In this document: in pieces, positions 8,201-17,167 of the stretch | Layout of the letters: each line of letters begins with the position of its first letter | Numbering within the stretch: position 1 is the first letter of the stretch | Assembly (NCBI GenBank): GCA_021787595.1 | Contig: JAJYLQ010000001.1 | Span: forward strand, 62,001 to 126,000 | Direction: 5' to 3' | DNA length: 64,000 nt | DNA from: Chloroflexota bacterium | Lineage (GTDB): Bacteria > Chloroflexota > Anaerolineae > Anaerolineales > Villigracilaceae | Notes under the pieces: generated by a model | What the model saw: the letters and a program-made list of their open reading frames with translations, nothing else | What the model was told of the DNA's origin: nothing | The model's database searches: none | Made by a program: the position numbers and the translations under genes

Positions 8201-11200
8201 TGAACAAGGAACAGATCCTGGATTCATTGCTGGATGGGCTGGCACAGATCATCCCGTTCGGCATTGCAGTGGTCTTCATCGCAGAGGGCGATCAAATCAC
8301 CGCGGTGGCAGAAAGGGGCTCGCTCTTTGCGAAAAAGATCGTCGGGCGTTCATTTCCGCTCGAAGGCTCGATGCAAAAATATTTGTTCGAGACGCGCCAG
8401 CCGGCCATCCTGGCAGACGCGCAGGCGGAGCCGCGTTTCCATCAATGGGAATGGGATGATTCTGCGATCATTCACGGCTGGATGGGCGTGCCATTGATCG
8501 TACGTGCGGAGGTGATCGGCTACCTCACGATGGGCAGCAGCGAGAGCAATATCTTTACAGCATCCCATGCTGAAATGGCACTGGCATTCGCCAATCATGC
8601 GGCCGCGGCCCTCGAAAATGCGCGCCTGTTCGATGCCGAACAGCGGCGCCGTCTCGACGCGGAAACGCTGAGGCAGGCCGCATCCGCCTTGTCATCCAGC
8701 CTCGACCTCGGGAAGATCCTGAATGAATTGCTGGACGCACTGGCCAATGTGATCTCGTATAGCAGCGCCACGGTCTTTATAAAAGAGCATGGATACCTGC
8801 GGGCAATGGCGGCCAAAGGGCTGGCTGCTCCCGAAGATGTCATTGGGCGCACGTTCCCCAGTAATGACGAAATATTCGGATTGATCCTCGAAAACCGAAA
8901 TCCGGTCATCCTGCCGGATGCTTCTGCGGACCAGCACTTCAAGAATTGGGGCAACGACAAACCTGTCCTGGGTTGGATGGGCGTGCCGTTGATCGCGCGC
9001 GGCGAGGTTATTGGCTGCATCACCTTTGACAGCCTCGCAACCAACGCATACACGGAAGCCGACAGCAGCATGGCAATGACAATTGCCAGTCACGCGGCCA
9101 TTGCGATAGAGAACTCGCGCCTGTATAACGACGCGCTTCTGGCGGCGGAACGCCGCGCGGTTTTACACGAAGTCAGCCAGGAGCTTTCCCGCCTCGGCCA
9201 GGACCTCGAACAGGTTTACAGTTCGATCCATAATGCCGCCTCCCGCCTGATACCAAGCGAGGCCTTTGCCATTGCGCTCCTGGATAAGGAACATAACGAG
9301 GTGGAAGGAGTCTATTTATTCGACCGTCAGGGACGAAGCCCTTCGATCCGCCTTCCATTCGGCAAAGGTTTTTCCAGCCGGGTCATTAACAGCGGTGAAA
9401 CAATTTTGATCGCCGATGATTTCGATGCGGATGTGGATGCCGTCCATTTTGGTTCCAAAGAAAGGGTGCGTTCGATCCTGGCGGTGCCGATGCGCGTCGG
9501 CGGAAAGATCATCGGCGTCATCTCCGCGCAGAGTTATGCGCCGAATGTTTATGATCACGAAGACCGCCTCCTGCTGGAGATGCTGGCCTCGCAGGCGGCG
9601 GTGGCAATCGAGAATGCCCGTTTGTACGTTCAGGTGAATCAGCGCATCAAGCAGCTCGAATCCCTGAATCAAGCCAGTCAGGCCCTGAATGGGACGCTGG
9701 AATTGCGTCCCCTCCTGGAAAATATTTTGCAGGTCGCCGCCCAGGCGATTTCAGGCGCTGAAAAGGGGACGATCCTGCTGCAGGAAAAGGGTCAAAACCA
9801 TCTGCATGTGCGCGCCCAAATTGGTTATGAAGACAAGCTCCTGACCGAATTGCCGTTCGACGATGGCAAAGGTTATTCGGGGCGTGCCTTTCACGAGAAA
9901 CACCCGATCTTGATTCGTGATTCCAAGGCTGAATATGCGATTCCGTTTGGTGAGCAGATCCAGGAGGTCAACGCGATCCAAAGTGCGATCGTCGCACCTT
10001 TGATCGCAAGGAACGAAGCGATCGGCGTCATCGCGCTCGACAACGCGACGAAAAAGAATGCGTTTACTGAGCAAGATCTCAATCTGCTGACCATCTTTGC
10101 ATCTTCGGCCGCGCAGGTGATCGAAAACTCACGCCTCTTCGAGCAGACCCGGCGCCGCGCAAACGAGTTCGAAGCCCTCTACCAGACGGCTGCTGACCTT
10201 GCTTCACCAGCCGATTTGCAGACTCTGCTGAATTCGATCATCGAGCGGGCCTGGACTTTGGCCGGCGCTGCGGGAGCAGGTCTTTACCTGTTCGATCAGG
10301 AACGCGGCGATCTCGAACTGGTGGCCATTCATGATCCCGATATCCGGCCGGGAGTCCGCATTGCGCTGGGCGAAGGACTCTCTGGCCGCGTGGCGCAGAC
10401 CAAGAAACCATTGGTTGTAAATAATTATCAAACCTGGGAGCATCGCTCTCCAAAATATGAAGGGATTCCTCATACCTCGGTCATGGCCGTGCCGATGCTT
10501 TACAGCGGCGAGTTGATCGGCGTTCTGGATATTTTTTATCGCGCCGAAAAAGGCGGGACTGAACCAACGGCCGAGTTCAGCGAGCAGGCCACAGACCTCA
10601 TCTATTTATTTGCCAACGCAGTGGCTGGCGCTGTCTATAGCGCACGGCTGATGGATCAAACCCGCCGCCGCCTGAATGAATTGGATGCGTTGTCGCGCGT
10701 TTCTTCCGCCCTGCGCATTGCTTCGTCACGGGCGGAAATGGCCCCGATCATCCTCGCACAATTGCGCGAAATCCTGCATGCCGACGGCGCCATCTTCATC
10801 ACATTCAATCCAATTACCAATGAACTTGTGGACGAGCTGGCGGAGGGCAGCCTCGACTTTTTCACCGGCCTGGTTATTCCCGCAGGGCAGGGAGTGACCG
10901 CGCAAGTGATCCAATCCCGTCAGGTTTATAACATAGCTAACTTGCAGGATGACCCGCGCGTGTTTGCAAAGGAAAGAATGCCCTTTGTCCGCAGCGCGGC
11001 CATTGTCCCGCTCGTTTCGCAGGAAACTCCATTGGGGGCATTGTGGATTACGCGCGATGAAAAGGATGGAATACAACCAGAGCCGTTTGCTGCTAATGAG
11101 ATCAGCCTGCTGGTTGCGATCGCGGATATGACAGCGAACGCCATCCAGCGCGCCCGGCTTCATGAGGAAACTACCGCCTACAACGAGCAGTTGATCGTTG

Positions 11201-12792
11201 TCAACCGGCTCGGACGCACATTGGCAGAGACACTTGATTTGCCGGTCATTTATCAGCGCCTGGCTCAATTTGCCCTCGATCTCCTCCCCGACACCGCCGT
11301 CATTTGTATCGCCGAGTTCGACGAACACAGCCGGCGGCTCCGCGCGGCTCACGCGATCCAGGAAAATGAAACTCTCGATGTTTCGCAGATCGCAGAGATC
11401 GCATTGTCGAAAGATGGGCGTGGAACATTGAGCCGGGTCGTCATGACCGGCGAGCCGATGATCGTCAATGACCTGGGCGATTTTTTTGCGGCTTCGCAGG
11501 CGGATGCCGTTCTGATTGGGAAATCCAGCCGCCCGGCAGCATCGGCGCTCTATGTCCCAATGGTCTCTGAAGGAAAAGTGATCGGCGTTTTGCAGGCACA
11601 AAGTTACCGGAGGAATCGCTATACACCTTCCGATGCGAAGCTGTTGAGCCTGGTCGCCAACACGGCCGCAGTTGCGATTCAGAACAGCCGCCTGTTCTCC
11701 CAGTTGAAGAGCCGCGTGGATCAGCTTTCGGCCCTGCACACGATTGACACGGCCATCAACTCGACGACCGATTTGCGACTCAGCTTGCAGGCCGTGCTCG
11801 AGAGCGTTACCCGCCAATTGAGAGTGGATGCAGCCTGCATTCTTTTGCTCAATCCATCCACGCTTGTCCTGCAATATGCGGCTGGGGTTGGTTTCTTTAC
11901 CCTGGAAGCGGCTGGCACATCGCTGGCGCTGGGGAGAGGCGCTGCGGGCAGGGCCGCACTGGAGCGGCAGATGGTCAATATACCTGACCTGGCGGAGGAA
12001 GGCGCTGGATTTGCCCATCAAAGCCTGGAGGCGGCGGAGAAGTTCGTCGGCTATGCCGCTGTGCCCCTGATGGCCAAAGGCGAGGTCAAAGGTGTGATGG
12101 AATTGTTCCATCGCGCCCGGCTCGATCTCGATAATGAGCGTATTTCATTCCTGGATATGCTGGCGGGCCAGGCCGCGTTGGCAATTGATAATGCGCTCCT
12201 CTTCGAGAATCTGGAGAAGGCCAACATCGAGTTGACCTTGGCTTATGATGCGACCATCGAGGGCTGGTCGCAGGCGCTCGAGCTGCGCGACCAGGAAACA
12301 CAGGGGCATTCCATCCGTGTCCTGGATTTGACTCTGCGCCTCGGCAGCGTCCTAGGACTTTCCGACAGGGATCTGCATGACATCCGCCGCGGCGTGCTTT
12401 TGCACGATATCGGCAAGATGGGCATTCCCGATTCCATCCTTCATAAAGCCGGGCCGTTGACCGATGAGGAATGGACGATCATGCGCAGGCACCCTCAATA
12501 TGCTTATGATATGTTGTCGTCCATTGCCTATCTCCGCAGCGCGTTGGACATCCCTTATTGTCACCACGAAAAATGGGACGGCACGGGTTATCCGCGCGGA
12601 CTCAAGGGCGCGACCATTCCCTTATCGGCGCGCTTGTTTGCCGTCGTGGATGTTTACGATGCGTTGACGAATGACCGTTCTTATCGAAAAGCGTGGTCGA
12701 AGGAAAAGGCCCTCGAATATATAACCGCCGAGTCTGGCGGACATTTCGATCCGGCGATCGTCGCTGCTTTTCTGGAATTGATCCGGGAATAA
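5206..12792 (+). CDS. Giant multi-PAS, multi-GAF sensor with HD-GYP c-di-GMP phosphodiesterase
   Basis: This protein of about 2,528 residues has no membrane segment and is probably cytoplasmic. Domain borders are counted from the TTG at 5164. There are six PAS modules (about 30-150, 160-280, 288-410, 419-565, 577-695 and 702-815). Nine GAF modules follow, starting near 823, 996, 1163, 1331, 1496, 1667, 1838, 2010 and 2186, each joined by coiled-coil-like linkers such as RRRLDAETLR. A C-terminal HD-GYP domain starts at about 2358. The HD-GYP metal and signature residues are intact: HDIGK at 2414-2418, PYCHHEKWDGTGYPRGL with GYP at 2475-2477, and VVDVYDALTNDRSY. Active cleavage of cyclic di-GMP is therefore expected. 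The TTG at 5206 is preferred because GGAGGT lies nine bases upstream; an ATG at 5230 is the alternative. The ligands of the sensor domains are unknown. The near-duplicate GAF linkers suggest internal duplication. Confidence 0.9.
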   Translation: MSPANQQRMKIHSQPRRSKKAEEFELLFRNNPLSMWVYDAETLYFLDVNKAAVGQYGYSRREFLSMHLSDILAETDASPQGRQAPPARRGLKISGAMLHRKKDGSRITVEVTNQKWTFDGRRAVLAVMREANGRVSAQDIQEEIPDEFRLLIANAMDAVVMVDENQHIAVFNPVAETMFQRAAFEVMGRPLNLLISKRFRRDHEKYVDAFIQHGTTTRSPGHLRRVLALRADGTEFPAEVALSSTQSRGKQYSVAILRDITEQQRAEDELRRAEERYRTLVEQLPMIVYRNSASDINVTTYVSPQVEAILGYTREDWLADPGFWRKALHPEDHDRVMAEVQQVHRTGKPFDVEYRMLARDGQVLCFRDQAVLIHDAEGHPLFWQGLMVDITKSKAAQEELRASENRYRQLFDESPICIMEEDFTEVRQYLEKLRARGAADFDKYFDLHPEEILRCASLIKVLDVNQASLSVFEAETKEELLKKVSVLFGEEAQPYLKQELIAISNGNRTYQGETAGRTLKGKKNAFFMRWTEVPAGQASHSKVLASLVDISERKQAEEALQYSEVMYRGLFDTVLDGIFRTSPDGWILSANPALIRMLGYQMQEQILALNMRDLYLHPEIRERDLARLSEDGEVRNQELELRRADGSLLVVLENSQAIRDSNNELLFYEGTFTDITERKRAEEALRVSENELQALLDAIPDVILVLDKYGRYLKIAPTDSNLSHLPNENLLGKRLHDVFSRQKADEFVKYIQQALQTHKPVQFEYAMLIRDSIAWFSGATAPLTEDSVVWVARDITSQKEAERQVQRRLDELEALYESGLALSQILDPKEIGGKIIQILSDRLNWHHAAVRIRREDKDEVELLAFSQSDHQHEQAENGYEVADHAISHTGEGISGWVIKNGRIVNSRDLEQDPRYLATFPGMRSGLYVPIWAGGRVLGCISVESNQREAFFDADERFLTTLASQAASALENARLFESERQRRLDAETLRNAAVVLTSSLNKEQILDSLLDGLAQIIPFGIAVVFIAEGDQITAVAERGSLFAKKIVGRSFPLEGSMQKYLFETRQPAILADAQAEPRFHQWEWDDSAIIHGWMGVPLIVRAEVIGYLTMGSSESNIFTASHAEMALAFANHAAAALENARLFDAEQRRRLDAETLRQAASALSSSLDLGKILNELLDALANVISYSSATVFIKEHGYLRAMAAKGLAAPEDVIGRTFPSNDEIFGLILENRNPVILPDASADQHFKNWGNDKPVLGWMGVPLIARGEVIGCITFDSLATNAYTEADSSMAMTIASHAAIAIENSRLYNDALLAAERRAVLHEVSQELSRLGQDLEQVYSSIHNAASRLIPSEAFAIALLDKEHNEVEGVYLFDRQGRSPSIRLPFGKGFSSRVINSGETILIADDFDADVDAVHFGSKERVRSILAVPMRVGGKIIGVISAQSYAPNVYDHEDRLLLEMLASQAAVAIENARLYVQVNQRIKQLESLNQASQALNGTLELRPLLENILQVAAQAISGAEKGTILLQEKGQNHLHVRAQIGYEDKLLTELPFDDGKGYSGRAFHEKHPILIRDSKAEYAIPFGEQIQEVNAIQSAIVAPLIARNEAIGVIALDNATKKNAFTEQDLNLLTIFASSAAQVIENSRLFEQTRRRANEFEALYQTAADLASPADLQTLLNSIIERAWTLAGAAGAGLYLFDQERGDLELVAIHDPDIRPGVRIALGEGLSGRVAQTKKPLVVNNYQTWEHRSPKYEGIPHTSVMAVPMLYSGELIGVLDIFYRAEKGGTEPTAEFSEQATDLIYLFANAVAGAVYSARLMDQTRRRLNELDALSRVSSALRIASSRAEMAPIILAQLREILHADGAIFITFNPITNELVDELAEGSLDFFTGLVIPAGQGVTAQVIQSRQVYNIANLQDDPRVFAKERMPFVRSAAIVPLVSQETPLGALWITRDEKDGIQPEPFAANEISLLVAIADMTANAIQRARLHEETTAYNEQLIVVNRLGRTLAETLDLPVIYQRLAQFALDLLPDTAVICIAEFDEHSRRLRAAHAIQENETLDVSQIAEIALSKDGRGTLSRVVMTGEPMIVNDLGDFFAASQADAVLIGKSSRPAASALYVPMVSEGKVIGVLQAQSYRRNRYTPSDAKLLSLVANTAAVAIQNSRLFSQLKSRVDQLSALHTIDTAINSTTDLRLSLQAVLESVTRQLRVDAACILLLNPSTLVLQYAAGVGFFTLEAAGTSLALGRGAAGRAALERQMVNIPDLAEEGAGFAHQSLEAAEKFVGYAAVPLMAKGEVKGVMELFHRARLDLDNERISFLDMLAGQAALAIDNALLFENLEKANIELTLAYDATIEGWSQALELRDQETQGHSIRVLDLTLRLGSVLGLSDRDLHDIRRGVLLHDIGKMGIPDSILHKAGPLTDEEWTIMRRHPQYAYDMLSSIAYLRSALDIPYCHHEKWDGTGYPRGLKGATIPLSARLFAVVDVYDALTNDRSYRKAWSKEKALEYITAESGGHFDPAIVAAFLELIRE

Positions 12793-12812
12793 ACGTCTTG
12801 CAGGCCCTTTGG

Positions 12813-12855
12813 CAGGTCACGCTTTGCCCCTCGGGGACTTCGCAGGCGTGACCTG
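12813..12855. repeat. Inverted repeat at the era 3' end
   Basis: CAGGTCACGC at 12813-12822 pairs perfectly with GCGTGACCTG at 12846-12855 across a 23-base loop. The era stop codon lies in the left arm, so the last Era residues (VTPAKSPRGKA) are encoded by this element. It sits between convergent genes and may also act as a terminator. Confidence 0.6.
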
Positions 12856-13758
12856 CTGCTTTATCTTATATCCCAATCTTTTCAGGACATTTTCGTTGCT
12901 GCGCCAGTCCTTTTCCACCTTCACGCGCAATTCCAGAAACACCTTATGGCCGCCCATCTCTTCGATCTGTTTTCGTGCGGCTGTGCCAATCTGCTTCAAC
13001 ATTTTTCCGCCCTCGCCGATGACAATTCCCTTTTGCGATTCGCGCTCGACGAAAATCGTGGCAGCAATGTAAACCATGCCGTTGCCGCGCTCCTTGAATT
13101 CATCCACGCGGACGGCGATGCCGTGCGGGACTTCATCCCGCAATTTTAGCAAAGCCGCTTCGCGGACCAAATCCGCGGCGATCTCACGCTCGTATAAATC
13201 CGTGATTTGTTCCCCATCAAATTCCGGTGGGCGAACGGGACAATGTCCGATCAGCAGATTGACCAATTCGTCGAGACCGTCGCCGCGCGCGGCCGAGATA
13301 GCGGCCACTTCCGCCTCCCGGTGGACCAGGGCCTGATACGCTTCGAGGCGCAGGGTCAAAGCCTCAGCCTGAACCAGATCAATTTTGTTCGCGGCCAGCA
13401 CGAGCGGAGTCCGGCGCGGGGCTCGTTCGAGGAGGGCCGCGATTCGAATATCATCTTCCGCCGGTTCAGCGGAGGCGTCCGCGAGAAAGAGGATCACATC
13501 CGCGCCTTCGAGCGCTTCCTCCGCTTCCTGATTCAGGAATTCGCCAAGTTTATGCCGCGGGCTGTGAACGCCGGGCGTGTCCACGAAAATCAACTGCGCG
13601 TCTCCGTGCGTCAAGATCCCGAGCTGACGGCGGCGCGTGGTCTGCGGCCGCGGCGAAACGGCCGCGATCTTTTGTCCAAGCAGCGCATTGATCAGTGTGG
13701 ACTTGCCAGCGTTGGGCCGCCCGATGACGGCAATGAAACCCGAACGAAAATCAGTCAT
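12817..13758 (-). CDS. era: GTPase Era
   Basis: Era is an essential Ras-like GTPase that binds the 3' end of 16S rRNA through a KH domain and promotes 30S subunit assembly. The 313-residue product has G1 GRPNAGKS at 13-20, the G2 region TTRRRQLGI, G3 DTPG at 60-63 and G4 NKID at about 122. A C-terminal KH type II domain contains ESQKGIVIGEGGKMLKQIG. Length fits the family (about 300). The extreme C-terminus appears to be encoded by an inverted repeat. The gene is transcribed convergently with the HD-GYP gene and has a palindromic repeat upstream of its start. Confidence 0.96.
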   Translation of the reverse strand: MTDFRSGFIAVIGRPNAGKSTLINALLGQKIAAVSPRPQTTRRRQLGILTHGDAQLIFVDTPGVHSPRHKLGEFLNQEAEEALEGADVILFLADASAEPAEDDIRIAALLERAPRRTPLVLAANKIDLVQAEALTLRLEAYQALVHREAEVAAISAARGDGLDELVNLLIGHCPVRPPEFDGEQITDLYEREIAADLVREAALLKLRDEVPHGIAVRVDEFKERGNGMVYIAATIFVERESQKGIVIGEGGKMLKQIGTAARKQIEEMGGHKVFLELRVKVEKDWRSNENVLKRLGYKIKQQVTPAKSPRGKA

Positions 13759-13768
13759 TGTTATTGTG

Positions 13769-13850
13769 TGTCACCCTGAGCGAAGCGCAGCGAAGTCGAG
13801 TGCCTCGTAATGCGAGATTCTTCGCGGCGCCTGGCGCGCTCAGAATGACA
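13769..13850. repeat. Palindromic repeat between era and the DMT transporter gene
   Basis: The element has outer arms TGTCACCCTGAGCG and CGCTCAGAATGACA (near-complementary) and contains the GCGAAGTCGAG core shared with repeats at 3415, 29318 and 56254. Its right end includes the stop codon of the DMT transporter gene. Confidence 0.7.
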
Positions 13851-14736
13851 TGGAGGTTACTTTTCTGGGCTGCATGTTTGCAACAGCCAAACTCGCAACG
13901 ATCAGCACCGCGCCTGCCAGCAATTGCCAGCTCAGTTGTTCGCCGAGGAAAGCCACACCGAGGATGACGCCGCCGAGAGGAAAAATGTAAGTGACCATGG
14001 TGGTGCGCGTCGGGCCGATCTCATGGATCAAATAATAATTCAAAATGAAGGCAAAGCCCGAACCGAGGATGCCGAGCCACAGCAATGCGACCCACGTGAT
14101 GGGGAGATGAGGAATGACGATCGGCCTTTCGATTGTAAAGCTTGCCAGCCACATCACCGCCGTGGACGAAACCAGCGGCCCCGCGCCGCGAACGAGTCCG
14201 GGCGCGTCCTCCGTTGATTTGCGTGCGTACACCGAACTGCCTGCGTAGAACATCGAAGCCAGCACAACGGCAAATTGTCCAAGCACGGAACCCGTCGAGG
14301 CGCCGATGCTTTTGCTCATCAGAACGATCACGCCGAAGAATCCCATCAACAGGCCGGCCACTTTCGGCCAGGTCATTTTATCGTCGTGAAGAAGGAAATG
14401 GGCGATGACGATTGTAAATAGCGGAACGGTCGCGTCCAAAATGGCGGCCACCGCCGAATCGATTGCCTGCTCGCCCCACGAGATCAGGAAGAAAGGAATG
14501 GCAACGTTGCTGATGCCGAGGATGAGAAATGGCAGCCAGCCTTTGAAGGTGCGCGGCAGCGGGACGCGTTGAACAAGAATCACCGCGGCGCTGAACAGGA
14601 GTCCGAACAGAACGCGAAAAGCGACCAGCGTAATCGGTCCGACTTCTGTCACGGCAATTTTTATCCATAAAAACGACGAGCTCCAGATGGAGCCGAGCAG
14701 GATGAATACAAACCAGTGTTTGGGTTTCAACGACAC
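13840..14736 (-). CDS. EamA/DMT family transporter
   Basis: This encodes a 298-residue integral membrane protein with about ten hydrophobic helices in two similar halves, the hallmark of the EamA (DUF6) drug/metabolite transporter superfamily. Typical sequences are SSFLWIKIAV at the start and LNYYLIHEIGPTRTTMVTYIFPLGGVILGVAFLGEQLS in the second repeat. Such carriers export small metabolites; the substrate cannot be predicted. The stop lies inside an interspersed repeat. It is distinct from the second EamA gene at 37414. Confidence 0.88.
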   Translation of the reverse strand: MSLKPKHWFVFILLGSIWSSSFLWIKIAVTEVGPITLVAFRVLFGLLFSAAVILVQRVPLPRTFKGWLPFLILGISNVAIPFFLISWGEQAIDSAVAAILDATVPLFTIVIAHFLLHDDKMTWPKVAGLLMGFFGVIVLMSKSIGASTGSVLGQFAVVLASMFYAGSSVYARKSTEDAPGLVRGAGPLVSSTAVMWLASFTIERPIVIPHLPITWVALLWLGILGSGFAFILNYYLIHEIGPTRTTMVTYIFPLGGVILGVAFLGEQLSWQLLAGAVLIVASLAVANMQPRKVTSMSF

Positions 14737-14786
14737 CTCCGGGAAAATACGAACCTTGCTAGCACTTCACATAGATGATGCGTACT

Positions 14787-15308
14787 TCATTTATTTTCCT
14801 TCTCGAATTTCAACAGCCGCGCCTTTGTTTTGATTCCGCCTTTGCCGCCGTAGCCGTGAAGTTTGCCGTCGGTTCCGATCACTCGATGACATGGAATCAC
14901 CAGCGGCATCGGATTGGCGGCATTGGCGCGTCCAACCGCGCGCGGCGCGTTCGCATGCCCGATCTGCGCGGCGATGTCTGCGTAGGTGCGCGTCTCGCCG
15001 TAGGGGATGGCAAAGACTTTTCGAAGCGCAGCCTGTTGAAAATCCGAAGAAAGAAGCGACCAGTCAATTTCCAGATCGAACGTTTGGCGCCTGCCTTCGA
15101 GATATTCCTTGATCTGACGCGTGATCGCCTCCACGCGCGCCGGTTCGCGCCGGACCTCGCGGCGGGTCTGCCTGCGGACGGTTGATTCGAACTCCGCGCG
15201 TGAGACGCCGTATTCGACGCAGACGAGGCCGCGCTCGGAAACAGCCGCCCAGACTTCTCCAAGCGGAGTCGCTTTGATGCTGCCGATAAAAAGTGGGGAT
15301 CGATTCAT
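14787..15308 (-). CDS. ogt: Methylated-DNA--protein-cysteine S-methyltransferase
   Basis: This suicide repair protein transfers alkyl groups from O6-alkylguanine to its own cysteine. The 173-residue product has the active-site motif IPCHRV with the acceptor at Cys140. It also carries the helix-turn-helix region RAVGRANAANPMPLVIPCHRV and the downstream GYGGKGGIKTKARLL, where most relatives have GYxGGLxRKxxLL. The N-terminal domain is present. Length is normal for Ogt. It appears monocistronic, with a perfect inverted repeat just upstream of its start. Confidence 0.92.
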   Translation of the reverse strand: MNRSPLFIGSIKATPLGEVWAAVSERGLVCVEYGVSRAEFESTVRRQTRREVRREPARVEAITRQIKEYLEGRRQTFDLEIDWSLLSSDFQQAALRKVFAIPYGETRTYADIAAQIGHANAPRAVGRANAANPMPLVIPCHRVIGTDGKLHGYGGKGGIKTKARLLKFEKENK

Positions 15309-15323
15309 AATCGCTTTTGATGT

Positions 15324-15367
15324 GTCGTTGCGAGGCGTGGCGCCTTGGTGCCACGCCTCGCAACGAC
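15324..15367. repeat. Perfect 18-bp inverted repeat (GTCGTTGCGAGG family)
   Basis: Arms at 15324-15341 and 15350-15367 are exact complements, both ending in GTCGTTGCGAGG, with an eight-base loop. The same family occurs at 31838, 44680 and 54127. Confidence 0.85.
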
Positions 15368-15375
15368 ATAAAGTA

Positions 15376-16230
15376 TCAATAATTCGTCACGCGGTCAATC
15401 AATCCCTCTTCGCGGGCGCGGAAATCGCACCAGCGAAAGAGGAAGTATGCGATGACCGCGAAAACAACCGTCAGGCCAACCAGGATGCCGGCCAGTTGAA
15501 GATCGCTGAAACGCTGCAGAGTCGGGAAGGCTTGCGACACGCTGCTGACCATCGAACGGCGCATGAGTTCGAGCCAGTAGGTGATCGGCATGACAAAGCC
15601 GACTGGCCGTATCCATGCGGGCAGAACGTCCAGTGGAAAGATCGCGCCGCTGAACAAATACAGCGCGCCGGCCACCGCCTCGCCAATGAGGAAGAAGTGG
15701 TGTGCGACCAGCAGCGTGATGCTGGCGAGGATCAAACCCATCATGCACAACATGGCGACGCCGAGGATCAACGAGAGAATAAAGAGCGGCCAATTGACCG
15801 TCGCGAGGTCGAGCGGAACGTGCAGGAAGATCACGCCGAACGCGATGGTGATGATGACCGAGAAGGAACCGGTCAAAAAGCGCGCAACGCCGCGTCCGAG
15901 CCAGTAGGCCGGGATGTGAATCGGCGCGATGTACATGTATTTGAGCGTCTTATAATGTTCGCGGTCGTCAATTACGGCCCATGAAACGCCGGTCATGATC
16001 GCGCCAACGTAAATATAGAAGGCATTTCCGAAATAGAGATAGGGAAAGATCGGCGTGTCGAAATTGCCTTTGGTGATGACGCTGTACATCACGACCAAAA
16101 TGGCTGCGCCCGCCAGCGGCTTGATGATCGAATAGACTGCGAAAAGGAAGGGATCGGTCCAGTTCGATTCGATCTGCCATCCAAGCCAGGTGGCCGTTCT
16201 AAATGATCGTAGTGTTTCAGAGTTGTTCAT
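15376..16230 (-). CDS. ABC-2 type transporter permease
   Basis: This 284-residue membrane protein has about six helices of the ABC-2 permease type. The conserved block PLDVLPAWIRPVGFVMPITYWLELMR is in the last third. It is the third gene of a minus-strand set: ATPase (17154-18179), permease (16265-17167), then this permease. The two permeases are dissimilar and probably form a heterodimeric channel. The family exports drugs, lipids or polysaccharides; the substrate cannot be read from the sequence. Confidence 0.88.
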   Translation of the reverse strand: MNNSETLRSFRTATWLGWQIESNWTDPFLFAVYSIIKPLAGAAILVVMYSVITKGNFDTPIFPYLYFGNAFYIYVGAIMTGVSWAVIDDREHYKTLKYMYIAPIHIPAYWLGRGVARFLTGSFSVIITIAFGVIFLHVPLDLATVNWPLFILSLILGVAMLCMMGLILASITLLVAHHFFLIGEAVAGALYLFSGAIFPLDVLPAWIRPVGFVMPITYWLELMRRSMVSSVSQAFPTLQRFSDLQLAGILVGLTVVFAVIAYFLFRWCDFRAREEGLIDRVTNY

Positions 16231-16264
16231 GTTTCTCCGGTCATTACATGCTGCGTAAAAAGAT

Positions 16265-17167
16265 TCATCGCCGGCTTTCGGTCAATCGTCCTTCGCGGAT
16301 TGCCAGCCGCTCCATGTAGCCAAGCAAAGCCCTGGCTCCGAATAGAAATGCCACACACAAAATGAGCAGAATGGTCAATTCAACGGTGACATTCAGGAAT
16401 CCGAGCGAGGCGCCAGTAGCGAAGATCAATTGCCGCATGGCGTCGAGGCCGAGCGTCAACGGGATGATCGAAGCGATGGCCGCGACCCAGAAATTGAACG
16501 ATTTGATCGGGAAATAAAATCCCGACACCAGATAGACCGGTTCCTGCGCCAGTTGAGCAAAGTGGTCGGCCTCGCGGCTCAGGAGCAGGAACAATGAAGC
16601 GCTCATCATGCCCATGCCGTACAACGCCGTCATCGCGGCAAAGAAGACCGCGATCAACTGCCAGAAGCTGATGATGGTGTACTGGACGTGAAAGAGCAGG
16701 CTGCCGATCAGGATGATCGCCAGCGCGCGCAGGAAGGTCGCCAGCATCCCGCCGATGGCCATGCCGAGCAGGACCGCCATCATCGAATTCGGAGCCATGA
16801 TGTACAAAGCCAGATTGCCCTGCTCCTTTTCCCAATAAAGCTGACTCGACATGCTCCACATGATATTCATCCAGAAGGCGGTCATCGCGCCGCCGATGAC
16901 CACGAAGCCCACATATTCCTCCGGCGCACCGATGGCGCGGTACACGAATACATAAGCCGAAACGGCCAGCATCGGCAGGAAGATATCGAAGAAGATCCAC
17001 GATTTCTCGCGCTGCTGTCCAACGATGCGCGGATAGGCGCGGGCGACCACAGTTTTGAAGAATAACTTCCACCCCGCGGCTCTTTCATGAGGCATGACGG
17101 CCAGCGGGTTATTTTTTACATTGCTCCCGGCGGCTGGAGCATCTTTAAATGGATTATTCTTTTGCAT
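16265..17167 (-). CDS. ABC-2 type transporter permease
   Basis: This encodes a 300-residue membrane protein with about six hydrophobic helices and the ABC-2 pattern (EQGNLALYIMAPNSMMAVLLGMAIGG and PVYLVSGFYFPIKSFNFW). The ATG at 17167 is chosen over 17224 because GAGGAGG lies about nine bases upstream, inside the end of the ATPase gene. That gives a 14-base overlap with the ATPase, so translation is probably coupled. It likely pairs with the permease at 15376. Confidence 0.88.
   Translation of the reverse strand: MQKNNPFKDAPAAGSNVKNNPLAVMPHERAAGWKLFFKTVVARAYPRIVGQQREKSWIFFDIFLPMLAVSAYVFVYRAIGAPEEYVGFVVIGGAMTAFWMNIMWSMSSQLYWEKEQGNLALYIMAPNSMMAVLLGMAIGGMLATFLRALAIILIGSLLFHVQYTIISFWQLIAVFFAAMTALYGMGMMSASLFLLLSREADHFAQLAQEPVYLVSGFYFPIKSFNFWVAAIASIIPLTLGLDAMRQLIFATGASLGFLNVTVELTILLILCVAFLFGARALLGYMERLAIREGRLTESRR

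Noticed and set aside
10726-12111. 461-codon open frame on the minus strand
   Set aside because: It is antisense to the GAF/HD-GYP region, has no ribosome site or family motifs, and arises from the GC-skewed codon use of the real gene.
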